Program-made: the position numbers and the translations under genes | From: Polyangium sp. y55x31 | GTDB taxonomy: Bacteria > Myxococcota_A > Polyangia > Polyangiales > Polyangiaceae | Length of the DNA: 64,000 nucleotides | Reading direction: 5' to 3' | NCBI RefSeq assembly: GCF_029946505.1 | Contig: NZ_JARZHG010000004.1 | Location: 248,001 to 312,000 of the forward strand | Shown: positions 44,357 to 53,779 of the stretch, in pieces | Layout of the letters: each line of letters begins with the position of its first letter | How positions within the stretch are numbered: position 1 is the stretch's first letter | The notes under the pieces: generated by a model | Told to the model about the DNA's origin: nothing | Seen by the model: only the letters and a program-made list of their open reading frames with translations | Databases searched by the model: none

Positions 44357-47300
44357 TTAGCGTCGGCAGCGGGAAAGGGCATACGCGATCCCCGCCTGGA
44401 GCGTGCTCCGCGTGGGGACCTTCGCGCCGAAGTCGATGTCGAGCTTCACGAGCGCCTGCGCGACGTCACCGCGGATACCAGTGATCACGACCTCGGCGCC
44501 GAGCAATTCGACGGCGCGGACCGTGTCGAGCAAGCGGGCCGCGACGTGGCTGTCGACCACGCGCACGCCCGTGATGTCGATGATGAGCGCACGCAAGACC
44601 CGCTTGCTCGCGCCTTCGAGCGCGACGCGCAGGAGATCCTCGGCGCGCGCAGCGTCCACGGTGCCGACGAGCGGGATCACCATGACGTTGTCGGTGATCG
44701 GTACGAGCGGCGCGGAGAGCTCGGCGAGGCGCGCGCGCTGCATTTCGATCATCGCCTGCTCGAGCGAGGCGCGCTCCGCCTCGGCCTTGGCCCGGCGCAA
44801 GAGCTCGGCCTGGAGGCCGTCGTTCGCCCGCGCGAGGTCGTCCGTGCGGCGCCGGACATCGGCGAGGAGAACCGCGTTTTCGAGCGCGATCGCCGCCTGC
44901 GACGAGAGGAGCGAGAGCAGCTCGACGCGGTCCTCCGAGAATGCATCCTCGACGAGGCGATTTTCGAGATAAAGAATGCCCGAAAGGGCGTCGCGGTGGA
45001 CGAGCGGCAATCCGAGGAAGGAGCGGGGCGCGGCGCTCCCGAGGTGCGGATCGGCCTCGAACGGCGTTCCCGCCGCGCCGCGACCGATGACGACCGACGA
45101 ACGCGTGCGGGCGACGTATTGCACGACGCTCGGCGCGACGCCCGAGGCCTCGGCGAGCGGGCGCATGGCGCCGACGTCCGCGCCGTCGACGGTCAAGGTG
45201 GCGCCGACGAAAAGCTCGCCGCGGCGCACGAGGACGAGCGCGGCGCGATCGGCGCCCGCGACTTCGAGCACGGTGCGGAGGAGGCGTTCGAGCAGGCGTT
45301 CGAGGTCGTTTTCGCCGGCGATGGCCTGCGCCGCGCGCACGATGGCCATCACGTCGAGCGATCGGCCGCCGCGCGAGGGGCGCTCGGTACGCCGAGCCGG
45401 TTTGTCCGCGGCGACGAGGCCGCCCCAATCCTCGGACGATTTCGGGCCGAAGACGTCGGCGTGCCGTGATTCGAGGTCGCGCACCTTCGCCGTCGCGCCC
45501 CAGCGCGAATACGCGCGCATCGCGGCTTCGAGATAAGGCCGCGCGAGCTCGGGCCTTCCGCGGCCGGCATAATACTGGGCGGCGCGCTCGCAGGCGAGCG
45601 CCTCGTGGTGCAAGAACCCGTTTTTCCGGGTCGCCTCGATCGCCTCGTCGTAAAGCTCGCGGGCCTCGCCGTGGTGCCCCTCCGCGGCCTGGATTTCCGC
45701 AGATACGAGGCGATGCAGCGGCAGCCAGTTGTCCGGAAAAAGCCCGACCCCGGCGCCGAGCTTCGTGTGGTGGGGCGCGAGGCGCTCCCGGAGGCGCGCG
45801 CGCTCGGCCTCGTCCGCGCCGGAGAGGCGCGCCGCGAAGGTGAGCGCAATGGTGAAGGTGGCGAAGGTCTCGAGGTAGAGCCACATGCCCGCGGCCATCT
45901 GCTGCTCGGCGCGCTCGGCCCATACGAGCGCGCCGTCGAGATCGCCGTGGAGCAAGCAGAGCTGCGCCCGGAGGGCGTGGTGCATGCACGCCGCATATCC
46001 GAAATTCGCATCGATTGTCTGAACGAACGCTGCGTCGTCGAAATCGTCGCCGTCGAACGAGGTGGGCCCCTCCGTGCGCCCTTCGAGGGCGTCGAGCATC
46101 CGGCCGAAGGTGGCGAGCGTGTGCGTGGCGAGCGGATCCAGCACGTCCGGCAGGATCACCGACGCCTTGCTCCACGCCTCGCGCACGGAGGCGAGCGGCT
46201 CGGCCGCCCAGTATCGCAGGGCAACGCCGAGGTAGAGCGAATACGAGACGTACGGGACGTCGCCCATTTCGAGGCTATGGACGAGCCCGCGCTCGACGAA
46301 CGGGAGCGCGTGCCGGACGGGCAAGAACGGCGTGGAGCACGCGCCGATGGTCCAGGACGTCCTGCCGCGGAGCGCCGGGTTTTCGATGCGATCTTCGAGC
46401 AGCACCGCGAGGTCGAAGAAGCCCCGCGAGGTCTTTGCGTCGCCGAGGATCATCGCCAGCATGAGGGCGTAACTCGCATACGCATACGCCGCGACGTCGG
46501 CGTGGCCGTGCTCGACGCAGGCGGCGACGAGGCGCACGATGACCACGAGATAAAGGGCCTGATCGGCGATGTACGTGGGCGGGACGAGCGCCGTGAGCAA
46601 ATCGAGCTGGGCGACGACGCGTGGATCCTCGATACGCGGGGCGCGCGCGAGATCCTCCGGTGAACGCCCGCCCAGGAGGCGCGCAATCTCGGCGAGCGCC
46701 CCCGGGAGCGACGCGGCCTCGGCCCCTCGCTCGGGCAAAACGACGCCGAGCTCGGACAATCCCTCGCGCCCGGCGGCAATCGCGTCCATGTATCGGCCGC
46801 GCGAGACCCGGAGGGCGAGGCGCTGCCCGTGCACGCGCGCTCGTTCGAGGGGCGTCTGCGCGTGCAAGAGCGCCTCGGAGAAAAGCGCCTCGGCGCGCTC
46901 GGCGTGACCTTCGATGTACGCGCATTCGGCCCGCGAGGCGAAGAGCCCGAGAGCGAATGCGGGATCCGACGCGAGCGCGGGCGGCGAGAGGAGGGAGGCG
47001 GAGGCGTCGTAGAAATCGACGGCGACGTGAAAAGCAGCCTGCGATTGGGCCTTGCGGCCCGCCTCGAAGAGCAGGCGCGCGACGGCGCGGCGTTCGTTTT
47101 CGTCGTCGAGCAGCGAGGCGCCCTCGCGGAAATGGTGGGCGACCTCGAAGAGCCGATCGTCGGATGCGCCGGGTTCGGCGCGCAGGGCGCGGCCCATGGT
47201 GAGGTGCACGCGCGCCCGCTCATCCCCTTCGAGGAGCGATCGCGCCGCCTCGCGCACTTTTTCGTGGACGAAATGGTAGGTGCCGGTCCCCGGGACGATC

Positions 47301-49003
47301 ATCCCGAGATCGATCGCCTCGGCGAGCGCCGCGGAGAGGCCGGACTCGGGCGCGTCGAGCACGGCTTCGAGTTTGTCCTCCTCGAATCCATGGCCCAGCA
47401 CGGCCGCGGCGCCGAGGGCGCGGCGCGCCTCGTGGGAAAGCTTGCTCAGCCGGTCGGCCACGAAGCGGGCGGCGTCGTCCGGAATGGGGACTTCGAGAAT
47501 GCGCCGTTCGTCCCACCGAACGGCGTTCGTCGCGGGATCCCGATCGACGAGGCCCTCGGAGAAGAGGGCGTCGAGCACGTGCAGGACGAGGAATGGATTG
47601 CCGCGCGATTTGCGGTGCAGAAGGCGCGCGAGAGCCGCGACCTCGTGCTCGGGCACGGAGAGGACGTCGGCGACGATGCGCCCCACGTCGTCGGGCTCGA
47701 GCGGGCCGAGCAAAACCTTTCGCAGGGCGACGGCGCGCGAAGCCATGGATGCGAGGAAAACGCCGAGCGGCCGCGCAGGCGTGATGTCCTCCTCGTGCGC
47801 CGCGCCGAGGACGAGCAAATGCGAGAGGCCCTCGTCGGCGAGGACGTCGCCGAGAATGGAGAGCGTGTCGGAATCGGCGTGATCGAGGTCGTCGAAAAAG
47901 ACGGCGACGAGCGGCCAGCGCTCGCAGAAGACGCGGAGGAAGGCGGAAAGGGCGCGCCCCACGCGGCGGCGTGATTCTGCGGCGCCGAGCTCGGGGAGCG
48001 GCGGCGATTTCCCGAGGACGAGGGCGACGTCGGGCGCGAGGTCTTCGAGCACGGCGCCCTCACCGTCGAGGGAATCGAGGAGGCGGGCGCGGATCGTTTC
48101 GAGGCGCTCTTCCGGCTCGGCGAGGGCGCGGCGCGCGAGGGCCGTGACGAGCTCGGCGAGCGGCGCGCGGGGAGCGGCGCCTTCCTTGGGTTTTGTCGTG
48201 ACGAACAGGCCGCCCTGCTGGGTGATTCGCTCGCGCGCCTCGGCGACGAGCGTGGATTTGCCGGAGCCGGCTGGGCCCACGACGAGCACGAGCTCGAGCG
48301 CGCCGGACATGGCCCGCTGCACGGATTCGGCAATCGCGCGGGCCTCGGCCTCACGGCCGAAGGTTTTGTCCCAGAGGCGCCGATCGTCGGGGCCGTCGCC
48401 GGTGCCGAGCGGAAAAGGCGCGGCCTCGGGGCCTTCACGCAAGAATCGTTCGAGGTCGAGCGCGAGCGCGCGGCCCGTTTGATAACGCTCCGCGGGCGCC
48501 TTCGCGAGGAGCTTTTGCACGATGTCGGAGAGCACGCGCGGAACGGACGCGGCGCGCTCGTGCGCGGGTATGGGCGCGCGCGCGAGGTGCGCGTGGGCGA
48601 GCGCCAGCGGGTCGGCGGCGACGAAGGGCGGCGCCCCCGTGAGCATTTCGTAAAAGAGGGCGCCGAGCGAATAGAGATCCGCGCGCCCGTCGAACCCGCG
48701 GCTCGCGCGCCTCGTACGCTCCGGGGCGGCATACGCGAGCGAGGCCTCGCGGGAAGGCACGCGACCATCACCTCCGCTGCGCGGGCCCGAATCCGAGAGA
48801 AATGCGTCCCCCGACGCGGGATCGACGAGGATCGTCGTGGGGGATAGATCGCCGTGGACGCGGCCCGCGCGGTGGAGCTCGTCGAGCGTGAGGGCGAGCG
48901 CGAGCGAAATGCGCGCGGCCGCCTCGGGGGTTTGCATGGGAGACGCGAGGACGGCGGCGAGGGTCGTTTGCCCCCGCTCGTCTCCTTTGCCCAGGCGGCT
49001 CAT
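44357..49003 (-). CDS. Kinase-like/AAA ATPase/TPR/GAF/STAS signalling protein lacking the kinase N-lobe
   Basis: 1548 aa from the ATG at 49003, which overlaps the GH63 stop (ATGA). Residues 1-190 match only the C-lobe of a Ser/Thr kinase: HGDLSPTT at the catalytic loop (Thr57 where Asn is usual), DSG for DFG (71-73), APE (93-95), DLYSLGALFYEML. The Gly loop, VAIK Lys and C-helix Glu are absent, and no in-frame upstream sequence supplies them. A P-loop ATPase follows (GPAGSGKS, 243-250), then long TPR-like helices, a GAF domain (about 1230-1390) and a STAS domain (1433-1548) of RsbR type with Ser in VVDS. It is probably a stress or partner-switch sensor. Confidence 0.9.
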   Translation of the reverse strand: MSRLGKGDERGQTTLAAVLASPMQTPEAAARISLALALTLDELHRAGRVHGDLSPTTILVDPASGDAFLSDSGPRSGGDGRVPSREASLAYAAPERTRRASRGFDGRADLYSLGALFYEMLTGAPPFVAADPLALAHAHLARAPIPAHERAASVPRVLSDIVQKLLAKAPAERYQTGRALALDLERFLREGPEAAPFPLGTGDGPDDRRLWDKTFGREAEARAIAESVQRAMSGALELVLVVGPAGSGKSTLVAEARERITQQGGLFVTTKPKEGAAPRAPLAELVTALARRALAEPEERLETIRARLLDSLDGEGAVLEDLAPDVALVLGKSPPLPELGAAESRRRVGRALSAFLRVFCERWPLVAVFFDDLDHADSDTLSILGDVLADEGLSHLLVLGAAHEEDITPARPLGVFLASMASRAVALRKVLLGPLEPDDVGRIVADVLSVPEHEVAALARLLHRKSRGNPFLVLHVLDALFSEGLVDRDPATNAVRWDERRILEVPIPDDAARFVADRLSKLSHEARRALGAAAVLGHGFEEDKLEAVLDAPESGLSAALAEAIDLGMIVPGTGTYHFVHEKVREAARSLLEGDERARVHLTMGRALRAEPGASDDRLFEVAHHFREGASLLDDENERRAVARLLFEAGRKAQSQAAFHVAVDFYDASASLLSPPALASDPAFALGLFASRAECAYIEGHAERAEALFSEALLHAQTPLERARVHGQRLALRVSRGRYMDAIAAGREGLSELGVVLPERGAEAASLPGALAEIARLLGGRSPEDLARAPRIEDPRVVAQLDLLTALVPPTYIADQALYLVVIVRLVAACVEHGHADVAAYAYASYALMLAMILGDAKTSRGFFDLAVLLEDRIENPALRGRTSWTIGACSTPFLPVRHALPFVERGLVHSLEMGDVPYVSYSLYLGVALRYWAAEPLASVREAWSKASVILPDVLDPLATHTLATFGRMLDALEGRTEGPTSFDGDDFDDAAFVQTIDANFGYAACMHHALRAQLCLLHGDLDGALVWAERAEQQMAAGMWLYLETFATFTIALTFAARLSGADEAERARLRERLAPHHTKLGAGVGLFPDNWLPLHRLVSAEIQAAEGHHGEARELYDEAIEATRKNGFLHHEALACERAAQYYAGRGRPELARPYLEAAMRAYSRWGATAKVRDLESRHADVFGPKSSEDWGGLVAADKPARRTERPSRGGRSLDVMAIVRAAQAIAGENDLERLLERLLRTVLEVAGADRAALVLVRRGELFVGATLTVDGADVGAMRPLAEASGVAPSVVQYVARTRSSVVIGRGAAGTPFEADPHLGSAAPRSFLGLPLVHRDALSGILYLENRLVEDAFSEDRVELLSLLSSQAAIALENAVLLADVRRRTDDLARANDGLQAELLRRAKAEAERASLEQAMIEMQRARLAELSAPLVPITDNVMVIPLVGTVDAARAEDLLRVALEGASKRVLRALIIDITGVRVVDSHVAARLLDTVRAVELLGAEVVITGIRGDVAQALVKLDIDFGAKVPTRSTLQAGIAYALSRCRR

Positions 49004-51651
49004 GCCGAATCGTGCCTCCGATGCCGTTCGAGTCGCAGCACGAGATCCCCGACGAGGCCCGTCCAGCCGGTCTGGTGCGAGGCCCCGAGCCCCTCGCCGG
49101 TGTCGCCGTGGAAGTATTCGTAAAAGAGAAGGTTGTCCCGGAAATGGGGGTCGAACTGGAAGATGTCGGTATCGCCGTAGACGGGCCTTTTCCCGTCGGG
49201 GCCACGCTCGAACAGGGCGACGAGGCGGGCCGCGATCTCGTCGGCGGCCTCGCCGAGCGTGCGCGGCCCGTGCGTGCGCGTGGCCGGGACGCGCAGGATG
49301 TCGCCGAAGCCGTGTTCGAGGCGGAGGAGGGAGCGATAAATCATGTATGCCGTGGGCATCCAGACGGGTCCACGCCAGTTCGAGTTCCCGCCTTTCATGC
49401 GGCTCTTCGATTCCCCCGGCTCGTAGCCGACCTCGAGCCGCTGTTTTCCTTGCCAAACGACGACGGGCCGCCGCGCGTGCTCCTTCGAGAGGGAGCGCGG
49501 GCCGAACGGCGAGAGGAACTCGTCCTCGTCGAAGAGGTGGCCGAGCACGCGTTCGAGCTTGCCGGGCGGAATGGCCGTGAGGACATAGCGGCCGTCAGGG
49601 CGCTTGACGAGGGCCTCGGCGAGGTGAGGGTTTTTCCCGAGGAACCACTCCATGCGACGGCGGAAGTTGTCGAGCTTGCGATGGACCTCGGGGCCGATGA
49701 CGTGCACGGCGAAGAGCGGAATGAGGCCGACCATGGAGCGCACGGGCAGGTGGCGCGGCTGTCCGTGGACGGTGAGGATGTCGAAGTAAAACCCTTCGGC
49801 GTCGTCCCAGAGCGGGATCTCGGGGGGCTCGGCGTGATGGAAGGTGTAGGCGATGCGGAGGAAATGCTCGAAGAACTTGCTCGCGGCGTCCTCGTATGCG
49901 GAGTTTTCCATCGCGAGCTCGAGCGCGATGCGCATGAGGTCGATGCAATACATCGCCATCCACGCGGTCGCGTCGGCCTGTTCGAGCTTCACGCCGGGCG
50001 GGGGCGGCTCGCTGCGGTCGAAGACAGAGATGTTGTCGAGGCCGAGGAAGCCGCCCTCGAAGACGTTGTTCCCCTCGGCGTCGCGCTTGTTCACCCACCA
50101 GGCGAAATTGATGAGCAGCTTGTGGAACATGCGTTCGAGGAAGAGGCGGTCGCCCTTGCCGCGCTGCTTGCGCTCGATTTTGTAGAGCTGGTAGGCGGCC
50201 CAGGCGAGGATCGGCGGATTGAGGTCGCCGAACTCCCATTCGTAGGCGGGGACCTGGCCGTTCGGGTGCTGGTACCACTCCTTGACCATCAGCTTGAGCT
50301 GGTTTTTCGCGCGGTCCATGTCGATCGGCGCGAGCGCGAGCGCATGGAAGGCGAGGTCCCAGGCGGCGAACCAGGGGTATTCCCATTTGTCCGGCATGGA
50401 GATGACGTCGGCGACCGAGAGGTGGCGGAAATCCTTGTTCCGGCCGCGGAGCCGCTCGGCCGGCGGCGCGAGCGCGTCGCCGCGGAGCCAGACGTCGACG
50501 TCGTAATGGTAAAACTGCAAGGACCAGAGCAGGCCCGCGGAGGCCTGGCGCTGGATCGAACGGCGCTCGTCCGACATGTGCGGGCCCTGGATGGCCAGGT
50601 AAAACGCGTCGGCCTCGGCCTTGCGTTTCGCGAGGAGCTCGTCCGAGCCCTCGAACGGGGCCCGCTCGGGCGCGGGGCTGAGCCGCGCGCGGAGGACGAC
50701 GCGGCCGCCGGCAGGGACGTTGAAAACGCGCCACGCCGCCGCCTTCGAGCCGCGGCCCTCGGGGTTCGTCTTGGATTCGTCGCCGTGGATGACGCGCGCG
50801 TGGAAGGCGTCCTTGACGTAGGGCGTGCGCGAAGGCGAGCCGAAGAGGCGCTCGGTGTTGGTCTCGTTGTTCGTGAACAGGAGGGTCGTATCGTCGCCCT
50901 CGATGTAGAGATGGAATTCGCCGAGGTCGTGGTGACTGCAGCGGAGCGACACGAACCCCTCGCCGCGGTCGCCTTCGTGGATCTCGGGCGGCGCGACGAC
51001 GACCTCGTCCCACGACCAGGTGTTGCGGAACCAGAGCTGCGGCAGGACGTGAATCGGGGCGTCCTCGGGGCCGCGGTTCTCGACGGTGACGACCATCAAG
51101 ATGTCATTGGGCGTGCGCTTCGCGTATTCGACACGGACGTCGAAATAACGGCCCTCGTCGTAGAGGCCGAGGTCCCAGGTTTCGAGCTCGGGCTCGTCGC
51201 CGCCGCGCATTCGATTGCCCGCGACGAGGTCCTCGTAGGGGTATCGGCGCTGGGGGTATTTGTAGAGGAAACGGAGGTAACTCGACGTCGGGGTCGCGTC
51301 CTCGTAATGGTAGACCTCCTTGACGTCCTCGCCGTGATTGCCCTCGGCGTTGGTGACGCCGAAGAGGCGCTCTTTCAGAATGACATCCCGGCCGTTCCAC
51401 AGGGCGAGCGCGAGGCAGAGGCTCTGCGTGCGATCGCAGATCCCCGCGAGGCCGTCCTCGTTCCATCGATAGGCGCGGCTCTGCGCGTGGTCGTGCGGAA
51501 AATACCCCCAGGCATCACCGCTCGCGCTGTAGTCCTCGCGCACCGTGCCCCAGGCGCGCTCCGCGACGTAGGGGCCCCAGTCCTTCCAGCGGAGGACGCG
51601 CTCGCGTTCCTGGGCCAGTCGATGGTGCTCCTCCGTCCTCCACGCCTGCAT
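49000..51651 (-). CDS. GH63-type glucosidase (883 aa)
   Basis: No signal peptide, so it is cytosolic. The N-terminal beta-domain starts ERERVLRWKDWGPYVAERAWGTVREDYS. The (alpha/alpha)6 barrel contains MPDKWEYPWFAAWDLAFHALALA, QVPAYEWEFGDLNPPILAWAA, FEGGFLGLDNISVFDRS and GNSNWRGPVWMPTAYMIYRSL. It ends with YEYFHGDTGEGLGASHQTGWTGLVGDL. These match the bacterial GH63-like glucosidases related to mannosyl-oligosaccharide glucosidase and mannosylglycerate hydrolases. The likely substrate is a glucoside or glucosylglycerate. Acidic catalytic residues were not assigned individually. The kinase-like gene overlaps its end. Confidence 0.88.
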   Translation of the reverse strand: MQAWRTEEHHRLAQERERVLRWKDWGPYVAERAWGTVREDYSASGDAWGYFPHDHAQSRAYRWNEDGLAGICDRTQSLCLALALWNGRDVILKERLFGVTNAEGNHGEDVKEVYHYEDATPTSSYLRFLYKYPQRRYPYEDLVAGNRMRGGDEPELETWDLGLYDEGRYFDVRVEYAKRTPNDILMVVTVENRGPEDAPIHVLPQLWFRNTWSWDEVVVAPPEIHEGDRGEGFVSLRCSHHDLGEFHLYIEGDDTTLLFTNNETNTERLFGSPSRTPYVKDAFHARVIHGDESKTNPEGRGSKAAAWRVFNVPAGGRVVLRARLSPAPERAPFEGSDELLAKRKAEADAFYLAIQGPHMSDERRSIQRQASAGLLWSLQFYHYDVDVWLRGDALAPPAERLRGRNKDFRHLSVADVISMPDKWEYPWFAAWDLAFHALALAPIDMDRAKNQLKLMVKEWYQHPNGQVPAYEWEFGDLNPPILAWAAYQLYKIERKQRGKGDRLFLERMFHKLLINFAWWVNKRDAEGNNVFEGGFLGLDNISVFDRSEPPPPGVKLEQADATAWMAMYCIDLMRIALELAMENSAYEDAASKFFEHFLRIAYTFHHAEPPEIPLWDDAEGFYFDILTVHGQPRHLPVRSMVGLIPLFAVHVIGPEVHRKLDNFRRRMEWFLGKNPHLAEALVKRPDGRYVLTAIPPGKLERVLGHLFDEDEFLSPFGPRSLSKEHARRPVVVWQGKQRLEVGYEPGESKSRMKGGNSNWRGPVWMPTAYMIYRSLLRLEHGFGDILRVPATRTHGPRTLGEAADEIAARLVALFERGPDGKRPVYGDTDIFQFDPHFRDNLLFYEYFHGDTGEGLGASHQTGWTGLVGDLVLRLERHRRHDSA

Positions 51652-51701
51652 GCCTCGAACATATCAGGGATCGAAGCAGCCCCAAGCGCCCGAGGGCACG
51701 A

Positions 51702-52208
51702 TCACTCGGTGCGCTGGATGATGTGAAAACCGTAAGCGGTCTCGACAACCTCGCTGATCTCGTTGATCTGGAGCTCGAAGGCCGCGTCCGAAAAGGCCTT
51801 GACCATGGCGCCGCGCTCGAACTGGCCGAGATCCCCGCCACGCTCGGCCGCCCCGGGCTCGTCGGAGCACTCGGTGACGACCGACTCCCACGCCGCACCC
51901 GAGCGCAGCGCGCGCAGGCACTCCTCGGCCTTCTTCTTCGCCTCTTCGCGGGTGCGCGTGACGTTCTCGGGGCGCTGCTGCGAGCGCTGGTGCATGACGA
52001 GGATGTGGCGCGCGCCGATGCGGGTCGGCAAACGCGCGAGCCGCTGCCGCTCGCGCTCTTCCACAGCCTCGCGCTCGGCCGCCCGCGCAGGCCCGATCGT
52101 TTCGAGGCCACCCCCGGTCCAGTCCGGCCCCGTGGCGAGCGTGGTGCACGCGGGACAGACGAACGCGAGCGCGAGGAGAACGGAAACTCGGCCAGCGAGG
52201 GCTGCCAT
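51702..52208 (-). CDS. Parvulin-type peptidyl-prolyl isomerase lipoprotein
   Basis: 168 aa with lipobox PAC (Cys21). After a helical linker (EREAVEERERQRLARLP) the parvulin domain begins with IGARHILVMH. It continues with AKKKAEECLRALRSGAAWESVVTECSDEPGAAERGGDLGQFERGAMVKAFSDAAF and ends YGFHIIQRTE. These are the PpiC signatures, and the domain has a normal length of about 100 aa. It should catalyse prolyl isomerisation of envelope proteins. It is divergent from the radical SAM gene; the two possible start codons overlap at 52207. Confidence 0.93.
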   Translation of the reverse strand: MAALAGRVSVLLALAFVCPACTTLATGPDWTGGGLETIGPARAAEREAVEERERQRLARLPTRIGARHILVMHQRSQQRPENVTRTREEAKKKAEECLRALRSGAAWESVVTECSDEPGAAERGGDLGQFERGAMVKAFSDAAFELQINEISEVVETAYGFHIIQRTE

Positions 52209-52281
52209 GGGGCGGGAACGTGGACCAGAGGCCGCGGGCGCGCAAGGGGGTTTGGAAGGCTCGTCCGACTCGTCTGATACG

Positions 52282-53175
52282 ATGGGAGGCGTGCCGCTGC
52301 TCGACGTGGTCCTCGGCTACGACTGCAACCTCGCGTGTACCTACTGCACGATCACCGATGCGATGCGGCGTCGCGCGCTGTCCACGGAACAGGTGGCGCG
52401 GGAGATCGATCGGGCTGCCACACGCGGCTTCCGCGATGTCGCGTTCACCGGCGGCGAGCCGACGATCCGAAGCGATCTGCCTGCGCTCGTGCGGTACGCG
52501 AAGAAGCGCGGGTTCGAGCACGTGAAGGTCGCGTCGAACGGCCTCCGGTACGCACACGCGCCGTACCTGGATCTGCTCGTCGAGGCAGGCGTCGATCAGT
52601 TCCACGTGTCGATGCACGCGAAGGCCGACGCGGCGTACGAGGAGACGGTGCAACGCGAAGGCACGGCGGAGCTCAGGCGAAAGGCGATCGAGAACCTCGT
52701 CGCGCGCAAGCTCGATCCGATCGCGGATCTGATCCTGAAGGAAGATACGTACCGGGACGTGCGCGGCTGGGTCGAAGGGCTCTTCGCGCAGGGAATCCGG
52801 CATTTCCGGCTGTGGCTCGTGTCGCTGACGGACAACAATCGCGCGAACGTGCATCAGCTCCCGCGGCTCTCGGACGTGGCCGCGAAGGCGCGCGAGGCGT
52901 TCGAGACGGCGCGGGAAGGAGGCTACGAGGTGCACGCGCTGCACATCCCGCGCTGCTTTTTGCCGGGATACGAGGATCACGTGCGGCATCCGGGCGCGGA
53001 CCTCGTGCGGGTCGTGACGCCGGACGAGGTGTTCGATCTGAAAAACTCGCGCCTCACGGGAGGCGTGAAGCCCGCGGGTTGTGAAGGCTGCCGGTACTTC
53101 GATGCGTGCCCGGGCCTCAGGCCCGACTACGTGGAGCGGCACGGCGCGGACGAGGTGCGCGCCGTGCCTGCGTGA
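52282..53175 (+). CDS. Radical SAM protein with C-terminal cysteine cluster
   Basis: 297 aa from the ATG at 52282. An in-frame ATG at 52207 would add 25 poorly conserved residues. The SAM cluster is Cys15-x3-Cys19-x2-Cys22, followed by the GGE motif (FTGGEPTI), strand VKVASNGLRY and LVEAGVDQFHVSMHA. The C-terminus has CEGCRYFDACPG, the spacing of an auxiliary Fe-S cluster as in SPASM or Twitch proteins that modify peptides. No precursor peptide is obvious beside it, although a 44-residue basic ORF lies 0.4 kb downstream. Its stop touches the stop of the BFD-like gene. Confidence 0.88.
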   Translation: MGGVPLLDVVLGYDCNLACTYCTITDAMRRRALSTEQVAREIDRAATRGFRDVAFTGGEPTIRSDLPALVRYAKKRGFEHVKVASNGLRYAHAPYLDLLVEAGVDQFHVSMHAKADAAYEETVQREGTAELRRKAIENLVARKLDPIADLILKEDTYRDVRGWVEGLFAQGIRHFRLWLVSLTDNNRANVHQLPRLSDVAAKAREAFETAREGGYEVHALHIPRCFLPGYEDHVRHPGADLVRVVTPDEVFDLKNSRLTGGVKPAGCEGCRYFDACPGLRPDYVERHGADEVRAVPA

Positions 53176-53484
53176 TCAGCCCTTCGGTTCGTGGCCTTCG
53201 CCGTGGTGCGGGCCGCCGCCGGGCAGGTCGAGGTCGTCGAGGCCCGCGAGGACGGAGAGCGAAACGGGGTGGTACGGGGGCCGCGGGGTGATGGGCTTGT
53301 CGACGTCGCCGCCGCGCTCGGCGACGAGGCGCGCGCAGAGCGCGAGGCACCACTTGCCCTGACACCAGCCAGTCCCGAAGCCGGTGTACCGCTTGACCGA
53401 CTCGATGTCGCGGTAGCCACGCTCGAGCGCCGCTTCGAGCTCGTGGAGCGTCACGTCCTCACAGCGGCAAACCAGGGTTTTCAT
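53176..53484 (-). CDS. BFD-like [2Fe-2S] protein (102 aa)
   Basis: Short protein with Cys6-x-Cys8 and Cys41-x4-Cys46 (MKTLVCRCEDVTLHELEAAL and GTGWCQGKWC). This is the [2Fe-2S] motif of bacterioferritin-associated ferredoxin-like domains, also found as the small part of FAD-dependent amine dehydrogenases and nitrite reductases. The tail (PPYHPVSLSVLAGLDDLDLP) is disordered-looking. It may pass electrons to an unlinked oxidoreductase. It is convergent with the radical SAM gene with no spacer. Confidence 0.85.
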   Translation of the reverse strand: MKTLVCRCEDVTLHELEAALERGYRDIESVKRYTGFGTGWCQGKWCLALCARLVAERGGDVDKPITPRPPYHPVSLSVLAGLDDLDLPGGGPHHGEGHEPKG

Positions 53485-53542
53485 GCACGAACCTCTCGCG
53501 GGATGGTAGCGCCCCCCCGGGGGGATCGGCTATACGGGGGGC

Positions 53543-53677
53543 ATGCCTCAGAAACCGCAGGTTCGTGCCAAAGAGAAGGTCCGCCAGACGCGCAGGCTCG
53601 CCCGCTGGCGCGCGAAGAAGGCCGCCGAAGCCCAGACGCAGGCGCAGCAGAGCCCCGCGCCGAAGCCGGCCTCCTGA
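53543..53677 (+). CDS. 44-residue highly basic small protein
   Basis: The ATG at 53543 gives MPQKPQVRAKEKVRQTRRLARWRAKK and then an Ala/Gln/Pro tail ending KPAS. It carries twelve Arg or Lys in the first 26 residues and no acidic residue except two Glu. A strong hairpin follows 5 nt after the stop. No Shine-Dalgarno is clear (the upstream run is G-rich: cgggggg). The pattern is that of a small DNA- or ribosome-binding protein. The ORF may be spurious, but codon use and the terminator support it. Confidence 0.5.
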   Translation: MPQKPQVRAKEKVRQTRRLARWRAKKAAEAQTQAQQSPAPKPAS

Positions 53678-53682
53678 AGCCA

Positions 53683-53728
53683 AACGTCCGTGCCGTGCGT
53701 CTCGCGCGCACGGCATCGGACGGACGTT
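53683..53728. terminator. Hairpin between convergent genes
   Basis: AACGTCCGT (53683-53691) pairs with ACGGACGTT (53720-53728). Inside it CCGTGCG (53693-53699) pairs with CGCACGG (53707-53713), with a small bulge. It lies after the 44-residue gene and before the 3' end of the GAF/enzyme-I-like gene, so it could act both ways. Confidence 0.55.
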
Positions 53729-53779
53729 CTCGACGACAGCACGAAACCAAGCGCGCGTGATCACGCCGCGCGCGAGTCT

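Noticed and set aside
49004-49456. In-frame extension upstream of the kinase-like protein that might have supplied the missing N-lobe
   Set aside because: It overlaps the GH63 coding sequence in another frame, is Arg/Pro/His-rich and has no Gly-loop or VAIK motif.
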